NCBI GenBank assembly: GCA_023418055.1
Contig: JAEZDP010000429.1
Span: 1 to 6,625, forward strand
DNA from: Acidobacteriota bacterium
GTDB lineage: Bacteria; Acidobacteriota; Vicinamibacteria; Vicinamibacterales; Vicinamibacteraceae
Direction of reading: 5' to 3'
DNA: 6,625 nucleotides
Shown here: positions 1 to 5,659 of the stretch, one piece after another
How positions within the stretch are numbered: the stretch's first letter is position 1
How the letters are laid out: the number at the start of each line of letters is the position of its first letter
The notes under the pieces: generated by a model
What the model saw: only the letters and a program-made list of their open reading frames with translations
Told to the model about the DNA's origin: nothing
The model's database searches: none
Made by a program: the position numbers and the translations under genes

Positions 1-343
1 CCTTTCGCGCGGGCGGCTGTGGCTGGGCCTCGCCGGTGGACGGGGTCGTGGCGGACGCCTTGGCCGGTCGCCGCGGGGCCGGTGCGGGGGTGCGGCCGGG
101 CGTGGCGGGCTTCGTCTTGGAGGCGCGGGCGCGTAGCGGTGTGTCAGCCGCAGCGGTGGGCGTCACCGTCGGCGCTTCGGAAGACGCCGGAGACGGAGCG
201 TCGGCGGACGCCGCGTCTGACGGTGGCGTCGTCACGCGCGGCCGGCGGACGCGCGGGACCTTGGGAGCGGCCGGTGAGGAACCTTCGAGTTCTGGCGATG
301 GGGTGGTGGGAGGCTGACGATCTGGACGTGGGGTCTTGGCCAT
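1..343 (-). CDS. N-terminal part of a Pro/Ala/Ser/Thr-rich basic protein, runs off the left edge
   Basis: From an ATG at 343 the minus strand stays open for 114 codons to the window edge without a stop. The protein begins MAKTPRPDRQPPTTPSPELE and continues as a low-complexity segment made almost wholly of P, A, S, T, R and K, for example the basic cluster KVPRVRRPRV near residues 28-37 and RASKTKPATPGRTPAPAPRR near 77-96. Codons end almost always in G or C, as in the neighbouring genes. There is no signal peptide or membrane segment in this part. Such tails are usually disordered and precede a folded domain that lies outside the window, often in nucleic-acid- or envelope-binding proteins, so the function cannot be named. 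It lies 82 bp downstream of the PBP7-like gene on the same strand. No clear Shine-Dalgarno precedes the ATG, so the exact start is uncertain. An antisense open frame (36-317, plus) covers the same bases and looks like a GC-rich shadow. Confidence 0.62.
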   Translation of the reverse strand, partial: MAKTPRPDRQPPTTPSPELEGSSPAAPKVPRVRRPRVTTPPSDAASADAPSPASSEAPTVTPTAAADTPLRARASKTKPATPGRTPAPAPRRPAKASATTPSTGEAQPQPPARK

Positions 344-390
344 GAATGCGAGGCGGTGCGGGCGCGGAAATGCGCGACAGGCACACAGCC

Positions 391-396
391 AGTGTA
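391..396 (-). promoter_or_regulatory. Possible -10 box for the left-edge gene
   Basis: On the minus strand the 82-bp gap between the PBP7-like gene and the partial gene holds GCTACACTGG. TACACT (396 down to 391) resembles a sigma-70 -10 hexamer and would place a start about 40 bases before the ATG at 343. No recognisable -35 hexamer lies 16-18 bp upstream, so this is weak. The gap shows no convincing terminator, and read-through from the gene upstream is equally possible. Confidence 0.22.
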
Positions 397-425
397 GCGC
401 ACCCCCGCCGACCGTCTGCGGTGGC

Positions 426-1493
426 CTAGTCCTGCTGATCCTGCGTCTGCGTGGCGATCAGCCGAGGCGCCTGCGTGGCCACCCAGTTGAAGAGGTGGCG
501 CGTTTCCCAGAAGCGGGCCGGGTTGGACTTGGCCCCGAGCACCACCACCGCCACCTGCTCGCCTCGAGGAAGCCTGACGAGTGTGGCCAGGCAATACCCG
601 GCCTTGCTGATGAACCCCGTCTTGCCGCCACGCACGTCCACGTCGGTGCCCACCAGCTTGTTGGTGTTATTGAGCGTCACCGCCCGACGCGCGGCAGGCG
701 CGTACTCATAGGCCTTGGTACGCATGATCGAGGCCACCCGGTCGTCGCCCGACGCAAACGAGATGAGCCGCGCCATGTCGAAGGCCGACGAGACGTTGCC
801 CGCATCGAGGCCCGACGGGTCGGTGTAGTGGGTGGCCGTCAGGCCGAGTTCGAGCGCCTTCTGGTTCATCCGCTCGATGAACCCGACCGGCCCGTACGCC
901 GACGCGCGGGCCAGTACCCGGGCCGCGGCGTTGTCCGACCCGATGAGCAGCAGGTGCAGCAGCGTGCGGATGCTCACCCGATCGCCCGCGCGGAGGTAGG
1001 TGACCGAGGCGCGCAGCGTGTCGGCGCGCTGCACCACCACCTCGCGGTCCAGATCCACCTCGTTCTCGAGGAACGCCACCGCCGTCATCACCTTGGTGAT
1101 GCTGGCGATCGAGCGCTGCGACTGCGCGTTGCTCTCGTAGAGGACCTCGTGCGTGACGGGGTTGTAGATGATCGCCGCCAGGGCACGGACGTCAGGCACG
1201 GTCTGGCCGTCGGCCGTCTGCTTGTACTGCGGGGTCTCGAGTTCCTTGAGCTGCCGTTCGTACGCGAGGCGCTTGGCGCGCGCAAGGGCGAGCCGTCGTT
1301 GCCGGGCCTTCGCGGCCGAGTAACGCGTCGTGGCCTTCTTGGCGGGTGCCTTCCGGACGGTCTTCTTCGCGGAGGCCTTCTTCTGGGTCGAGGAGGTCTG
1401 ACCAGCCTCCGCGGGGGTGACAGGGCTGACCACCCACGTCGCGACCAGCAGCGCCATCATGGCGCGCGCTCTCATTCCGGCAGGTGTACGCAT
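426..1493 (-). CDS. Exported PBP7-like D-alanyl-D-alanine carboxypeptidase/endopeptidase (peptidase S11)
   Basis: This 355-residue serine peptidase trims or cleaves D-Ala-containing peptide stems and cross-links of peptidoglycan outside the inner membrane. A signal peptide is visible at residues 1-30 (basic start, hydrophobic 12-23, cleavage likely after AEA). A Lys/Ala/Arg-rich linker follows (about 37-80). The catalytic domain spans about 101-345 and has the complete penicillin-binding triad: S131-I-T-K134 (nucleophile S131), S186-D-N188 and K291-T-G293. The stretches HYTDPSGLDAGNVS and GGKTGFISKAGYC resemble E. coli PBP7 (PbpG). The C-terminal beta domain of the DacA/PBP5 type is missing, since the protein ends soon after the catalytic core, so PbpG-like endopeptidase is favoured over DacA. 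The ATG at 1493 is preceded by AAGGA at a 10-base distance; Met7 is an alternative start. Family assignment is firm; endo- versus carboxypeptidase activity is inferred. Confidence 0.93.
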   Translation of the reverse strand: MRTPAGMRARAMMALLVATWVVSPVTPAEAGQTSSTQKKASAKKTVRKAPAKKATTRYSAAKARQRRLALARAKRLAYERQLKELETPQYKQTADGQTVPDVRALAAIIYNPVTHEVLYESNAQSQRSIASITKVMTAVAFLENEVDLDREVVVQRADTLRASVTYLRAGDRVSIRTLLHLLLIGSDNAAARVLARASAYGPVGFIERMNQKALELGLTATHYTDPSGLDAGNVSSAFDMARLISFASGDDRVASIMRTKAYEYAPAARRAVTLNNTNKLVGTDVDVRGGKTGFISKAGYCLATLVRLPRGEQVAVVVLGAKSNPARFWETRHLFNWVATQAPRLIATQTQDQQD

Positions 1494-1541
1494 CCGGCTG
1501 CAGTCCTTGGCAAAAGCGGGGTTCCTGAAGTGAGCATCGGC

Positions 1542-1569
1542 AGTCTAGCAGACTTCCTTTAGCACACAA
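1542..1569 (-). promoter_or_regulatory. Possible sigma-70 promoter of the PBP7-like gene
   Basis: In the 112-bp gap between the M20 gene and the PBP7-like gene, the minus strand reads TTGTGT (1569-1564), 16 bp, then TAGACT (1547-1542). Each hexamer matches consensus at about three of six positions. This stretch is visibly richer in A/T than the flanking genes. It would give a leader of roughly 40 bases ending in the AAGGA box at 1508-1504. If real, the PBP7-like gene has its own promoter apart from the M20 gene. The rest of the gap shows no hairpin followed by a T-run. Confidence 0.35.
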
Positions 1570-1605
1570 GCACTTAGATAGGACACTGCGAGACCCGTGC
1601 CGGTT

Positions 1606-2871
1606 CTACGGCTCGCTCAGCGCAAGCGTCAGCAGGACCGCGCGCTGCGTCCCGACCGCCGACCCCGCCGTGTCGAACGCCTCCTCGAGCGAGTGCGCGC
1701 CCTCGCCGCGACCGCCCCCGCCAATCGTTATGGCTGGAATTCCAAGCGACATCGGCGTATTGGCGTCGGTGGACGAGGTGCCGAGATGCGCCGGCAGCCC
1801 CAGCGCCCGGTTGACCGACACCGCCGCCTGGACCAGCGGTGAGGTGTCGGCGGTCCGACCCGCTGGACGGTTTCCCACCACCTTCACCTCGACCGTCACG
1901 GGGCGATGGTTGCCCCAGCGCCGGTTCTCGGCCTCCACAGCCGCGGCAACCGCCGTCTTGAACTGCCCGTCGAGCGCGGCCAGCGCATCAGGGCTCTCGG
2001 ACCGCAGGTCCACTTCCATCCAGCTCTCGAACGCGATGGCGTTGACCGACGTGCCGCCGCCGATGCGGCCCACGTTGAACGTCGTCTTCGGCCGCGACGG
2101 CACCTGCAGGTCGCCGATGGCCGCAATGGCCCGGCCCATCGCGTGCACGGGGTTGGCCATGCCGAAGGCCCCGTAGCTGTGGCCCCCGGGCCCGGCGAAC
2201 GTCACCCGGTAGCGCAGGCTGCCCACTCCGCCGTTGACGATCGAAACGCCGCTGCCGTCCACCGAGACGAACCGGTCGACCTTGCCGGCGAGGCTCGTGC
2301 CGAACAGATGTTTCACCCCGCGCAGGTCGCCGAGGCCCTCCTCACCCACCGTGCCGACGAAGGTCACGGTGCCGGCGGTCTCCAGGCCGTGCTCGCGCAG
2401 GGCGCGCGCCACGCCGAGGACGACGGCCAGGCCGCGGCAGTCGTCGCCGATGCCCGGCCCTGTCAGCCGCGTGCCCTGCCTCGACACCTTCACGTCGGTG
2501 TCCTCGGGGAACACGGTGTCGAGGTGGGCGCTGATGACGACGTTCGGACGCGCATGCCGCCCCGGCCGCACGCCAATCACGTTGCCCTCGGCATCGATTC
2601 GCACGTCCTGCAGGCCGAGGCCCACCATCGCCGTGCGAAAGACCTCGGCGCGCCGTGCCTCGCCAAAGGGCGGCGCGGGCACTTCACAGAGCGCCACCTG
2701 CTGTTCGATCACCCAGGGCTCGAGGTCCGGAACGGTGTCGATGAGGCGACGGACGGAGGCCTGTTCCAGCAGGCGCGTGCCAACCGATGTCGCCTCGGCC
2801 TGGCCGAACGCGGCGGTGCCTGTCACCACGGCGACACCCACGCAGGTCATCAGGCCCATCCGGATCCACAT
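1606..2871 (-). CDS. Exported M20-family zinc metallopeptidase/hydrolase (peptidase T-like)
   Basis: This 421-residue protein belongs to the M20/M25/M40 family of two-zinc hydrolases that cut small peptides or acylated amino acids. All the usual metal site residues can be seen: H116 in SAHLDTV with D118, D143 in GIGDDCRG (bridging aspartate), catalytic base E177 and ligand E178 in VGEEG, D205 in SVDGSG, and H393 in GAHSLEE near the C-terminus. The inserted dimerisation domain (about 215-335) contains GPGGHSYG with H231. Residues 1-23 form a signal peptide (R4, hydrophobic 6-22), so the enzyme is probably periplasmic or secreted, unlike cytoplasmic PepT. Length is normal for the family. The ATG at 2871 follows a GGAGG box at a 7-base distance. 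The real substrate cannot be read from the sequence; tripeptidase, dipeptidase or aminoacylase activity are all possible. The gene lies divergent from the small ORF and LysR gene. Confidence 0.92.
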   Translation of the reverse strand: MWIRMGLMTCVGVAVVTGTAAFGQAEATSVGTRLLEQASVRRLIDTVPDLEPWVIEQQVALCEVPAPPFGEARRAEVFRTAMVGLGLQDVRIDAEGNVIGVRPGRHARPNVVISAHLDTVFPEDTDVKVSRQGTRLTGPGIGDDCRGLAVVLGVARALREHGLETAGTVTFVGTVGEEGLGDLRGVKHLFGTSLAGKVDRFVSVDGSGVSIVNGGVGSLRYRVTFAGPGGHSYGAFGMANPVHAMGRAIAAIGDLQVPSRPKTTFNVGRIGGGTSVNAIAFESWMEVDLRSESPDALAALDGQFKTAVAAAVEAENRRWGNHRPVTVEVKVVGNRPAGRTADTSPLVQAAVSVNRALGLPAHLGTSSTDANTPMSLGIPAITIGGGGRGEGAHSLEEAFDTAGSAVGTQRAVLLTLALSEP

Positions 2872-2968
2872 TTCTGTCCCTCCCTGTCCAAAGAATCCTG
2901 CGCGATGGATGCGGCGCCGCCCGGCAGTGCGTCTCGCACCGCTCGTGTCGCGCCGTCGTCACGCGCGA

Positions 2969-2974
2969 ATGTTA
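2969..2974 (-). promoter_or_regulatory. Possible -10 box of the M20 gene
   Basis: On the minus strand TAACAT matches TATAAT at four of six positions and lies about 98 bases upstream of the M20 start codon. No good -35 hexamer is found at 16-18 bp, which fits either an activator-dependent promoter or a chance match in the locally A/T-richer stretch. Confidence 0.22.
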
Positions 2975-3079
2975 CACATCTCAGTAGAAATTCGGTGATG
3001 CCCTCGGGTGGGCGCGGGCCGGAGCTCTACCGGCACGTTGTGTGCATGCAAAAGTGGGCAAACCACTGTGACTGGTCCA

Positions 3080-3093
3080 CGGACTGAGGTCCG
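3080..3093 (+). repeat. Short inverted repeat just upstream of the small ORF's ribosome-binding site
   Basis: CGGAC and GTCCG are perfect complements around the four-base loop TGAG, ending three bases before the AAGAGG box. A second GGTCC copy at 3074-3078 could pair with the same GGAC, so two alternative small stems are possible in the leader RNA. With a five-bp stem this could be chance in GC-rich DNA. Confidence 0.25.
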
Positions 3094-3106
3094 GAAAGAG
3101 GACGTG

Positions 3107-3328
3107 ATGAGCATCGTGCGACTGCTGGCCTTCGAGACGTTGGGATGTGGGTGCGTCGCGGGACACTACCGCGAGGCCGGGACGCTGCGCTCGGTGACCT
3201 ACATCGAAGAGAAGGCCGGCGCCTGCGCCGAGGAGGCGCACCGGCGTAACCATGCCCTGCCCCTGCGGCGCCAACGCGCCCGCGCCTCGACCTCGCACGC
3301 CGCCGCCCCGACGTTCTGGCACACGTGA
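3107..3328 (+). CDS. Small Cys/His-containing protein of unknown function (73 aa)
   Basis: I do not recognise a named family. The ATG at 3107 has a good Shine-Dalgarno (AAGAGG, GAGG five bases before the ATG), better than those of the LysR and hom genes. The first 50 residues look like a compact domain: a hydrophobic start (MSIVRLLAFETLG), C14 and C16 in GCGCVAGHYRE, aromatic/charged SVTYIEEK, then C40, H45 and H49 in ACAEEAHRRNH. A CxC pair with a later Cys and His residues could bind a metal, but that is only an inference. The last ~20 residues are basic and low in complexity (LPLRRQRARAS) and may be a disordered tail. The frame closes with tandem in-frame stops TGA-TAG. A longer in-frame start at 3008 exists but lacks a comparable ribosome site. 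The LysR gene begins 54 bp later in the same frame, so co-transcription is likely. A chance ORF cannot be ruled out. Confidence 0.58.
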   Translation: MSIVRLLAFETLGCGCVAGHYREAGTLRSVTYIEEKAGACAEEAHRRNHALPLRRQRARASTSHAAAPTFWHT

Positions 3329-3382
3329 TAGCCTTCGACGCGCGCCTGGGCTCCGCGTCGACAGCCGTCCTCGCGCCGCCCC

Positions 3383-4330
3383 ATGGACCTGCGTCAACTC
3401 GAGATCCTTCGCGCCATCGCCGAGACCGGCTCGTTCACCGCCGCCGGACAGAAGCTGAACGTCTCGCAGTCGGCCATCAGCCGACAGGTGCTCCTGCTCG
3501 AAGAAGAACTGAACGAGGCGGTGTTCCTGCGGGTCGGCCGCCGCATCCGCATCACCCCGGCCGGTGAAGCCCTCCTGCAACTGAGCCACCGCGTGTTCCT
3601 CGACATGCGCGACACGGTGGCGCGCATCACCGACGCGCAGGCCTCGCTCATCGGTCCGGTGCGGCTGGCCGGCGGGATGACGGTGAGCCTCTACGTCTTC
3701 CCCACGCTGCTGCGCGACTTCAGGCGCCATCACCCCGACGCCGACCTCAAGATCATCGCCGGGGCCACCGACAAGTGCCTGATGAGCCTCAGATCGGGCC
3801 AGGCCGACGTCGCACTGCTGACCCTCCCCATCCACGAGGCCGACCTCGTCACCGTGCCTGCGCTGCAGGAGGAACTGCTGCTCGTGACCGCGCCGGGCCA
3901 TCCCCTCGCGCGCCGGTCGCGCATCACGCCTGCCGACCTTCGCAATCAGGCCTTTGTCCTCTACGAGACCGGGTCGAACACGCGCCGGGTGGTCAATGAG
4001 TTCTTCCTGCGGCACCAAATCGAACCGCAAGTGGTCACCGAAACCGAAAACGTCGAGATCATCAAGGCGCTCGTGCGGTCGGGGCTCGGCATCTCGATCA
4101 TCTCGTACCAGTCGGTGGCGCGCGAGGTGGCCTCGGGCCACTTCTTCTGCGCGCGCATCGACGATCACCCGCTCATCCGCGAGACCGGATGGGTCTACAT
4201 GCGGGCCAACCGCGTGCCGCGGGCCGTGCAGGAAGTGCTGACCTCGTTCGACCGCATCAAGCCGCGCCTGCGCGTCGCGCCGCCACCCGGACGCGCGCCG
4301 GTGGCCGCCGAGGATCCGGCCCTCCCGTAG
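3383..4330 (+). CDS. LysR-family transcriptional regulator
   Basis: This 315-residue protein has the standard LysR layout. An N-terminal winged helix-turn-helix lies at residues 3-60 (LRQLEILRAIAETGSFTAAG; recognition helix near SQSAISRQVLLLEEEL, 28-43; wing FLRVGRRIRITPAGE). A linker helix spans about 61-88, and an effector-binding domain of periplasmic-binding-protein fold runs from about 91 to 290, with GPVRLAGG at its start and RSGLGISII at 232-240. Residues 294-315 are a Pro/Arg/Ala-rich extension without evident function. It binds DNA as a tetramer in the cytoplasm and responds to a small molecule that cannot be predicted here. The ATG at 3383 has no Shine-Dalgarno; the in-frame stops TGA-TAG at 3326-3331 limit how far upstream the start could be. 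Possible targets are the divergent M20 gene, its own transcript, or the hom-thrB genes 81 bp downstream; none is proven. Confidence 0.95.
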   Translation: MDLRQLEILRAIAETGSFTAAGQKLNVSQSAISRQVLLLEEELNEAVFLRVGRRIRITPAGEALLQLSHRVFLDMRDTVARITDAQASLIGPVRLAGGMTVSLYVFPTLLRDFRRHHPDADLKIIAGATDKCLMSLRSGQADVALLTLPIHEADLVTVPALQEELLLVTAPGHPLARRSRITPADLRNQAFVLYETGSNTRRVVNEFFLRHQIEPQVVTETENVEIIKALVRSGLGISIISYQSVAREVASGHFFCARIDDHPLIRETGWVYMRANRVPRAVQEVLTSFDRIKPRLRVAPPPGRAPVAAEDPALP

Positions 4331-4365
4331 CGTGACATAGCAACATACGCATATCCGCAACACGA

Positions 4366-4371
4366 TATAAT
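4366..4371 (+). promoter_or_regulatory. Consensus -10 box (TATAAT) of the hom-thrB operon
   Basis: A perfect TATAAT lies in the 81-bp gap between the LysR gene and hom, within an A/T-rich patch (4333-4371) that stands out from the GC-rich surroundings. Transcription would begin near 4378, giving a leader of about 35 bases. No TTGACA-like hexamer is present at 16-18 bp (the bases there read ACATAC), so the promoter may rely on the strong -10 box or on an activator. The leader is too short to hold a threonine attenuator with leader peptide, and none is seen. There is no hairpin plus T-run after the LysR stop, so read-through from LysR is also possible. Confidence 0.6.
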
Positions 4372-4411
4372 CCGCCTCGACGCGTCCGCGTCCCGACACC
4401 CGCACCTTCGC

Positions 4412-5659
4412 ATGCCTCTTTCCATTGCCCTCCTCGGCTTCGGCACCGTCGGCCGCGCGGTCGCTCAACTGGTGGCCGAACGTCCCGATGGCCTGCTGAC
4501 GCTCACCCACGTCTACAACCGGCAGGTCGCGCGCAAGCGCGTCGACTGGCTGCCAGACTCAGTCGTCTGGACCGACGACATCGAGGAGGTCTTCAGTGCG
4601 CCCGTCGACGTCATCGTCGAGGTGATGGGCGGCCTCGAGCCCGCTGGCAGCTGGATTGGCCGCGCACTCGAAAGCGGCCGCGCGGTGGTGACGGCCAACA
4701 AGCAGTTGATTGCGACTTCCGGAATGCGTCTGTCGGCGCAGGCCGCCGCCCAGCGGGTGGACCTGCTGTTCGAGGCTGCCGTGGGTGGTGGTATTCCCGT
4801 CGTGCGTGGCCTGCGCGAGGGCATCGCGGGCGACGTGCTGACCGGCGTGTCGGGCATCCTGAACGGCACCTGCAACTACATCCTGACGCGCATGGAGTCG
4901 GCCGGCCTCGACTTCGACTCGGCGCTGGCCGAGGCACAGGCCCAGGGGTTTGCCGAGGCCGATCCCACCGACGATCTCGACGGCTTCGACGCGCGGGCCA
5001 AGCTGTGCATCCTGGCGCGGGTCGGTCTGGGGCTGGCCCTGTCCCCGGGGCACGTGCCGTGCGCGTCCATCCGCAGCATCAGCGACGACGACTTCGTCTA
5101 TGCACGCCGCCTCGACGCGACCATCCGACAGGTCTCGCGCGTGACGGTGGCCGGAGAAGCCGCCGAGGCCCGGGTCGGCCCCGCGCTCGTGCCGTTGACC
5201 TCGCCCCTCGCACGGGTCATCGGCAGTCAGAACCTCATCGTGGCCGCAGGGCGCTACGGGCGCGAGACCGTGTTCGGCGGCTATGGAGCGGGAGGCCATC
5301 CGACGGCGGTCGCGATCGTCTCCGACCTCCTGGCCATCGCCCGGCGCGGCGGTTCCCCGCCGCCCGTGTGGCCGGCCGTGCGCGAGGCCGACGCAATCCC
5401 GATTCAGGAAGTGCCCTACTACCTGCGGCTGGTCGTGCGCGACCGCCCCGGCATCATCGCCAGCCTCGCCAGCATCTTCTCGCGCCACGACATCAACATC
5501 GACGCCGTGCTGCAGGAGCCGGCCAGCAACAAGGACGCGCTGCCCTTCGTCGTGACGCTCGAGCGGTGTTCCACGGCCGCGATGGACCGCGCGCTGGCCG
5601 ACATCGCGACGCTCGACTTCCACGTGCATCCGCCCCTGTGCCTGCCGGTGCTGGCATGA
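4412..5659 (+). CDS. hom: Homoserine dehydrogenase with C-terminal ACT domain
   Basis: The 415-residue cytoplasmic enzyme reduces L-aspartate 4-semialdehyde to L-homoserine with NAD(P)H, the branch step toward threonine and methionine. The Rossmann nucleotide-binding loop is GFGTVG (residues 9-14). K97 in TANKQLI and the block AAVGGGIPVVRGL (122-134) belong to the substrate/cofactor site, and GILNGTCNYILT (148-159) is the family hallmark. In GFAEADPTDDLDGFDARAKL the residues E182, D187, D188, D193 and K197 align by spacing with E208, D213, D214, D219 and K223 of the yeast enzyme. An ACT domain fills about 336-410 (YYLRLVVRDRPGIIASLASI), which in this family commonly mediates feedback by threonine. 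This is the monofunctional type, with no aspartokinase domain. Length is near the usual 420-440. The ATG at 4412 has no Shine-Dalgarno, but MPLSIALLGFGTVG places the start correctly. It overlaps thrB by four bases. Confidence 0.97.
   Translation: MPLSIALLGFGTVGRAVAQLVAERPDGLLTLTHVYNRQVARKRVDWLPDSVVWTDDIEEVFSAPVDVIVEVMGGLEPAGSWIGRALESGRAVVTANKQLIATSGMRLSAQAAAQRVDLLFEAAVGGGIPVVRGLREGIAGDVLTGVSGILNGTCNYILTRMESAGLDFDSALAEAQAQGFAEADPTDDLDGFDARAKLCILARVGLGLALSPGHVPCASIRSISDDDFVYARRLDATIRQVSRVTVAGEAAEARVGPALVPLTSPLARVIGSQNLIVAAGRYGRETVFGGYGAGGHPTAVAIVSDLLAIARRGGSPPPVWPAVREADAIPIQEVPYYLRLVVRDRPGIIASLASIFSRHDINIDAVLQEPASNKDALPFVVTLERCSTAAMDRALADIATLDFHVHPPLCLPVLA

Larger units (their letters stand above)
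2872..3106. promoter_or_regulatory. Divergent intergenic region between the M20 gene and the small ORF/LysR genes
   Basis: This 235-bp stretch must hold the start signals for both directions. On the M20 side it has GGAGG (minus, 2883-2879), 7 bases before the ATG, and a possible -10 box TAACAT (minus, 2974-2969) without a clear -35. On the plus side it has the 8-bp palindrome TGCATGCA (3043-3050), a short inverted repeat CGGAC-TGAG-GTCCG (3080-3093), and AAGAGG (3096-3101) before the small ORF. LysR-type regulators commonly bind divergent promoters, but I see no operator I would call with confidence. The stretch is locally more A/T-rich around 2968-2995 and 3038-3070 than the genes around it. 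Confidence 0.5.

Noticed and set aside
36..317. A 93-codon plus-strand frame at the left edge, Gly/Ala/Val-rich.
   Set aside because: It is antisense to the open minus-strand frame, which has an ATG, no stop, and codon use in keeping with the neighbours; the plus frame has no ribosome site or motif. Some doubt remains because both products are low in complexity.
336..1562. A 408-codon plus-strand frame opposite the PBP7-like gene.
   Set aside because: The minus strand carries the full SxxK/SDN/KTG peptidase; the plus product is Arg/Gly/His/Leu-rich without domain features.
1494..1605. A rho-independent terminator after the M20 gene.
   Set aside because: No stable hairpin followed by a T-run could be found on the minus strand in this gap.
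2842..2853. Cys10 in the M20 signal peptide as a lipoprotein cysteine (LMTC).
   Set aside because: It falls inside the hydrophobic segment, too near the N-terminus, and Thr before the Cys does not fit the usual Gly/Ala/Ser of a lipobox.
1906..3087. A 393-codon plus-strand frame opposite the M20 gene.
   Set aside because: The complete M20 metal site is encoded on the other strand. The plus frame shows only His/Arg/Ala/Asp-rich shadow sequence.
2981..4510. A 509-codon minus-strand open frame opposite the LysR gene and the start of hom.
   Set aside because: The plus strand encodes complete, recognisable LysR and Hom domains there. The minus product is rich in Arg, Gly, His, Ala and Asp with no domain, typical of an antisense shadow in GC-rich coding DNA.
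4559..5629. A 356-codon minus-strand open frame inside hom.
   Set aside because: It lies entirely antisense to the well-supported hom gene, with a His/Arg/Gly/Asp-rich product and no recognisable fold.
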